64,000 bases of DNA from Homarus americanus (taxonomy: Eukaryota; Arthropoda; Malacostraca; Decapoda; Nephropidae), in NCBI RefSeq assembly GCF_018991925.1, contig NW_024736071.1:17413688-17477687 (forward strand), given 5' to 3'. The notes below the pieces were generated by a model, which was given only the letters and a program-made list of their open reading frames with translations, did not search any database and was not told the DNA's origin. Positions 58,853 to 64,000 of the stretch are shown here, in pieces. The translations under genes were made by a program, and so were the position numbers. Numbering within the stretch: position 1 is the stretch's first letter; every line of letters begins with the position of its first letter.

Positions 58853-58890
<38 letters not shown>
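58757..58890. repeat. (CA)n microsatellite
   Basis: About 65 units with three CC/AAA interruptions. 58891-59192 has no recognisable gene. Confidence 0.95.
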
Positions 58891-58891
<1 letters not shown>

Positions 58892-59189
58892 TTGTCTCTC
58901 TTCATCTCCATCACACACCTCGAGATCGTCGCTAAAGAGACACTCGGATTCGTCCCTCTCACGTACACACGCTGTTAAGGACTCCGCGGCTCCTCATCCT
59001 CGTTCTCTGACACGATCCTGAGGGGCACCACCCTCCGTGTCCCTTCTTCCAGAGACACTATACTTAAGGACCCCCGGGGGGAGGCAAGGACCCAACTGCA
59101 AGAGGGACAACGGGGCAGCTTTGGGTCCTCGTAATGTCAAATGTCGGGTGTTGAGACTCAGACAGATGAACCTCCTACGTGCTGTGAAC

Positions 59190-59192
<3 letters not shown>

Positions 59193-59246
<54 letters not shown>
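59193..59246. repeat. (TC)n microsatellite
   Basis: About 27 units; 59247-59580 is AT-rich with no gene. Confidence 0.95.
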
Positions 59247-59250
<4 letters not shown>

Positions 59251-59581
59251 CTGTTTTATAATAACCAGAGCATTAGATTATTGAACAAGGCCTCCCTCAG
59301 CCCTCCGATACATAACATAATCCTACAAATTTATGTAAACAAAAATACAATTTACATATAAGTTACAGTACAGATACATATAAATGCTTTAATATGTATC
59401 ACTTTCACGTTTATACAGTAATAGGCGTTACATAAAGTTACAGGAGGTTTTACAGGTATACTAATTCACCTGACACTGCTGTACTCAAACCTATCCGCTT
59501 TAATTACAGGTAATTTATGTATTATTTATGGAGCGTGTTATTAATGTATAGTTGGTAAATAGATAATAATAACTAATAATG

Positions 59582-60296
<715 letters not shown>

Positions 60297-60650
60297 GAAT
60301 AGGGTTATATCAGGGGGCTGTGACAGGGTTATATCATGGGGGCTGTGACAGGGTTATATCATGGGGTTGTGACAGGGTTATATCATGGGGGCTGTGACAG
60401 GGTTATATCATAGGTGCTGTGACGGGTTATATCATGGGGGCTGTGACAGGGGTTATATGGGGTTGTGACGGGTTATATCATGAGGGGGCTGTGACAGGGT
60501 TATATCAGGGGGCTGTGACAGGGGTTATATCAGGGGGCTGTGACAGGGTTATATCATGGGGCGGCTGTGACAGAGTTATATCATAAGGGGCTGTGACAGG
60601 GTTATATCATGGGAACTGTGACAGGGTTATATCATAGGGGCTACGGGCGG
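60297..60650. repeat. ~25-bp minisatellite
   Basis: About 14 units of 'gggttatatcatgggggctg' plus 'tgaca', with length variants of 20 to 28 bp. Confidence 0.9.
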
Positions 60651-60747
60651 AAATAGGATATTATTGGTCAGCAAAGTTTGTATCCTCGGCGGGAAAGAGT
60701 TGTGTCACGGGACAAAGGATGTAGTAACCTGGGTCCTTGAAGAAGTG

Positions 60748-61110
60748 TGAGAGAGAGGAGGAGGAGGCGGGGAAGAGGGGGAGAAGGAGGGGGAGGGGGA
60801 AAAGGAAGAGCTACTGGAACAGGAGAGCAGAGGAAAAACAGGAGGAGGATGAAGAGGGGGAGGAGATTAAGGAGGAGTAAGAGGAGGCAGGAGTAAGGGA
60901 GAGAGGGGGTGAGAAGGAGGAAGGGGAGATTAAGGAGGAGAAGGAGGGGAAAGGAGTAGGGGAGAGGGAAAGAGACAGGGGTGGAAAGGCTTTGGTAAAG
61001 GAGTGGGGGAGTTGAGAGGAAATGGGGGGGTTGGTGGAGAGGAGGCTCTGGTGAAGGAGTAGGAGAGGGAGAGAGAGGGGTGGTGTAGAGGCTCTGGTGA
61101 AGGAGTGGGA
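60748..61110. repeat. Polypurine tract
   Basis: 'gaggaggagaaggaggggaa' and related G/A sequence; includes two degenerate 'ggctctggtgaaggagt' copies. Confidence 0.8.
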
Positions 61111-61284
61111 CTCAACAAAACTTTGGTCAAGACTGTGAGTAATCTCCTCCTCCATTATGTGGTGAGGACCCGCCACACTTACTCACCCAAACTTAACCAA
61201 TATTCTCCCGGGACCAGCGACGCCGCCGCCACGCCAGTTTACAAACACACTAGAGGCAAGAGACTGGACTTTTACTACCGTTTC

Positions 61285-61545
61285 TTCTCTCACCTTCCTC
61301 CTCCTCCTCCCCCTTCTTCTCCTCCTCCCTCACCACCTTATGTAGATATGGGAGGGATGATCCAGCCTTTTTTATGAGATGGGGTGGAAAGTAGAAGGTT
61401 TTTGTGTGTTTACCCTCAAGATGAAAATATTGGAGGGAGAGTAGAAGTTTTTATACGAGTTTACCCTAAAGTTGAACACAAGGAGAGAGATATTAAAGAG
61501 TTTTAGGTGAGGTTCCCCTAAAGTTGAACGTACGGGAGTTTAGAC
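61285..61545. repeat. CCT run and degenerate ~58-bp repeat
   Basis: A 'ctcctcctcctccc' run at 61297-61335, then three diverged units containing 'gtagaagtttttatacgagtt' style sequence and 'taccctaaagttgaac'. Confidence 0.5.
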
Positions 61546-61845
61546 CGACACCTTCCCACGACTTTAATAATATCCTGAATACATAGGAAGGAGAATCGAT
61601 CTTTTTTTTTTATTATTATTAGTAAAGTTTACCCTTATTTTTAATACTCAGTAGGAGGGGAAACTCAAGATTTGAATTTTTCACTTTCACACGGAGATTT
61701 TTTTTTAATACACTTATACATTATGAAGAGATTTATACATTTATACATGATGGATATATTTACAGTCACTTGTAAATAATGTTTTGTAAATTTAACCTAC
61801 GTGTTAGTATCTTTAAATGTGATCTTCATTTACAAGAGATGCAAA
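61546..61845. other. Intergenic AT-rich sequence
   Basis: No gene recognised. Confidence 0.5.
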
Positions 61846-62093
61846 GAGGATATGCGGGAGGAAAGGAGAGTAAAGGTAAGGAAGAGAAGAGAGAAATAGG
61901 GACGAGATGAAGAGGAGACGTGACGAAAAAGAAGAAAGGAAAGACAAAGGGGAAAATAGAGATACGAAGAAGGAGAAAGAACTAGAGATAAGAAGAAGAA
62001 GTAATGACACGAGGAAAAGAAATAAGAGACAGGAGAATAAAGAGGAGAGTGAGTGAGTGAGTGAGTGAGTGAGTGAGTGAGTAAGTGAGGGAG
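61846..62093. repeat. Polypurine tract ending in (GAGT)n
   Basis: Purine-rich 'gaggaaaggagagtaaagg' sequence to about 62045, then GAGT units at 62047-62093. Confidence 0.8.
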
Positions 62094-62561
62094 TGTGTAG
62101 CTGAGAGGATTAACATGAGGAGTGTGTGAACAAGTTTACAAGGAGAAACAAACACGCAGGAAACTGTACTGTAACCGTTGTTGCTGATTTTTTTTAATAT
62201 ATTCATGCACGAACGCTGACCTATGACGTCACAAAACTCAATCTCGTTTGGAAAAGAATAAAAAAAATATCGAAGAATATTTTATAACTGTCTGAATTCA
62301 CTGCAAAAATTAATTTATTTCCGTAGTGAAAACGTTTTCACATGAGATATACTGTAGATATTTCTTTGCGGAAATTGTTTTGTAGAAATTATTTCAAAAC
62401 TGAGGGTCTTTTTTCCTGCTACTCTCTACCAACCAGACAGCTGCTCAAGCACGAACGCTGCCGATGTAAACAATGATATCCATCGCTCCTATTGGATAGT
62501 TATAAACGTTTTATTAATTACGATGACGGGACCGTGTGAATAGGGTGGTCGGTACTGTTAT
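62094..62561. other. Intergenic sequence, no gene recognised
   Basis: Unique sequence. Confidence 0.5.
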
Positions 62562-63142
62562 ATATGTACCTAACACACTATGTATCTAACACACTATGTA
62601 TCTAACACACTATATACCTAACACACTATGTATCTAACACACTATGTATCTAACACACTATATACCTAACACACTATGTATCTAACACACTATGTATCTA
62701 ACACACTATGTACCTAACACACTATGTATCTAACACACTATGTATCTAACAAACTATGTACCTAACACACTATGTATCTAACACACTATGTACCTAACAC
62801 ACTATATACCTAACACACAATATACCTAACACACTATGTACCTAACACACTATATACCTAACACACTATATACCTAACACACTATGTACCTAACACACTA
62901 TGTACCTAACACACTATATACCTAACACACTATATACCTAACACACTATTTACCTAACACACTATGTACCTAACACACTATGTACCTAACACACTATATA
63001 CCTAACACACTATGTACCTAACACACTATGTACCTAACACACTATGTACCTAACACACTATATACCTAACACACTATATACCAAACACACTATGTACCTA
63101 ACACAATATATACCTAACACACTATATACCTAACACACTATG
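62562..63142. repeat. 16-bp minisatellite
   Basis: About 36 units of 'acctaacacactatgt', alternating ATGTACC, ATATACC and ATGTATC variants with very constant unit length. Confidence 0.95.
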
Positions 63143-63448
63143 CACAGTGAGAGAATAAAGTATCATCTCAGCTTTGGCCGAAGTATTATGAAACCTGTCT
63201 ACCCAACATGGTATCACTGGGGACTCCTTTCCAAGTTTCCACAGGCCTACCAACTGTTTATGGGCTCCACACATGCCAGGCTAAGGCTTCTACCCCCCCT
63301 CCACCACCCCCGTGTAGGAAATCCTCTTGCTGCGGACAACATGAACCAAGTAGATAAGAAGAGGATGGTCCGGGCCAGAAAATGTCAAGCGAAAAAAAGC
63401 GGCTGGAGATGGGATTGTTGTTGTTTACTGTACCATTATATTTATTAA
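63140..63448 (+). other. Open frame of 102 codons next to the 16-bp repeat, unknown
   Basis: ATG start inside the last repeat unit ('ctATGCACAG'), then a non-repetitive frame including SFGRSIMKPVYPTWYHWGLL, KFPQAYQLFMGSTHARLRLL and a basic stretch DKKRMVRARKCQAKKSGWRW, ending TAA. Composition is protein-like (Trp, Tyr and basic residues) but no domain is recognised. It may be part of an unrecognised mobile element whose tail is the following (ATT)n. Confidence 0.25.
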
Positions 63449-63487
63449 AAAAATTGTTCAACTCTAACTGAGATTTTCTGGTATTTA

Positions 63488-63650
<163 letters not shown>

Positions 63651-63726
63651 TATACTTAGGTCGCTTGTACACAATACCGTCGTGACTCAGTATACAGACA
63701 GACACATCCTCAATTTATATTAAATC

Positions 63727-63842
63727 AGGTGTGTTTTTCAGGTGTGTTTATCAGGTGTGTTTTTCAGGCATGTTTATATTATATCAGGTGTGTTTTTCAG
63801 GTATGTTTATCAGGTATGTTTATCAGGTGTGTTTATCAGGTA
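63727..63842. repeat. Degenerate 'caggtgtgtttttcaggtat' repeat
   Basis: About nine units of a 13- to 14-bp motif 'tcaggtgtgttta'. The window ends in unique sequence with no recognisable gene. Confidence 0.8.
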
Positions 63843-64000
63843 ATTGTCGTGCTAGATATCACCATCAGATGTACACAGGGTCGCCACTATACTGCTATAA
63901 AGGGAGTGACTTCCTCCTGACCATCGACCGTCACCAGCACCAACAAAAGGTCAAGTTATTAACAGATCTTCCACGGTGACCATTTATCATCATGTAATGT

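Overview
The window looks like repeat-rich nuclear DNA from an arthropod, most probably a decapod crustacean. Three things suggest this: interstitial runs of the arthropod telomere pentamer (TTAGG/CCTAA), a very high density of di-, tri- and tetranucleotide microsatellites and minisatellites, and relics of non-LTR retrotransposons of CR1/L2-like and Jockey-like type. The species call is inference. No intact host protein-coding gene, rRNA, functional tRNA or CRISPR array could be supported. Most long open frames are translations of low-complexity repeats.

Layout. 1-5 kb: degenerate tandem repeats interrupted by a solo LTR with a target-site duplication (955-1711), a fold-back element, a 16-bp minisatellite, pyrimidine tracts, and the 3' end of a LINE (3936-4321). 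5-16 kb: a 68-bp perfect-hairpin MITE, then microsatellites and minisatellites with 32-, ~21- and 24-bp units. 16.3-23.1 kb: a recent tandem duplication of a ~3.1-kb unit bounded by GA tracts. Each unit carries a candidate exon, the C-terminal end of a LINE reverse transcriptase with its 3' tail, and a 34-bp minisatellite; unit 2 holds an extra ~0.66-kb insert containing a LINE tail. 23.8-26.6 kb: a tRNA-derived SINE and a LINE relic with an ORF1/ORF2 stop-start overlap (TAATG). 31.8-33.2 kb: a degenerate CR1/L2-like reverse transcriptase. 35.9-38.7 kb: long TA tracts, a hairpin and a fold-back repeat. 40.8-47.2 kb: the densest mobile-DNA area, with a Jockey-like fragment, a duplicated promoter-like/ORF module (one copy split by a 1.57-kb LINE, the other an empty site), a palindrome-rich MITE, a possible THAP-domain relic and a large fold-back repeat. 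47.7-64 kb: 30-, 31-, 27-, 25- and 16-bp minisatellites, telomere-like arrays and very long microsatellites.

The retrotransposon fragments all carry frameshifts, truncations or altered catalytic residues, so they are dead copies. The most informative structures are nested insertions whose original sites can be read from a repeat array or paralogue, and several families of small inverted-repeat elements. One of these carries variable telomere-like pentamer arrays between its terminal repeats.
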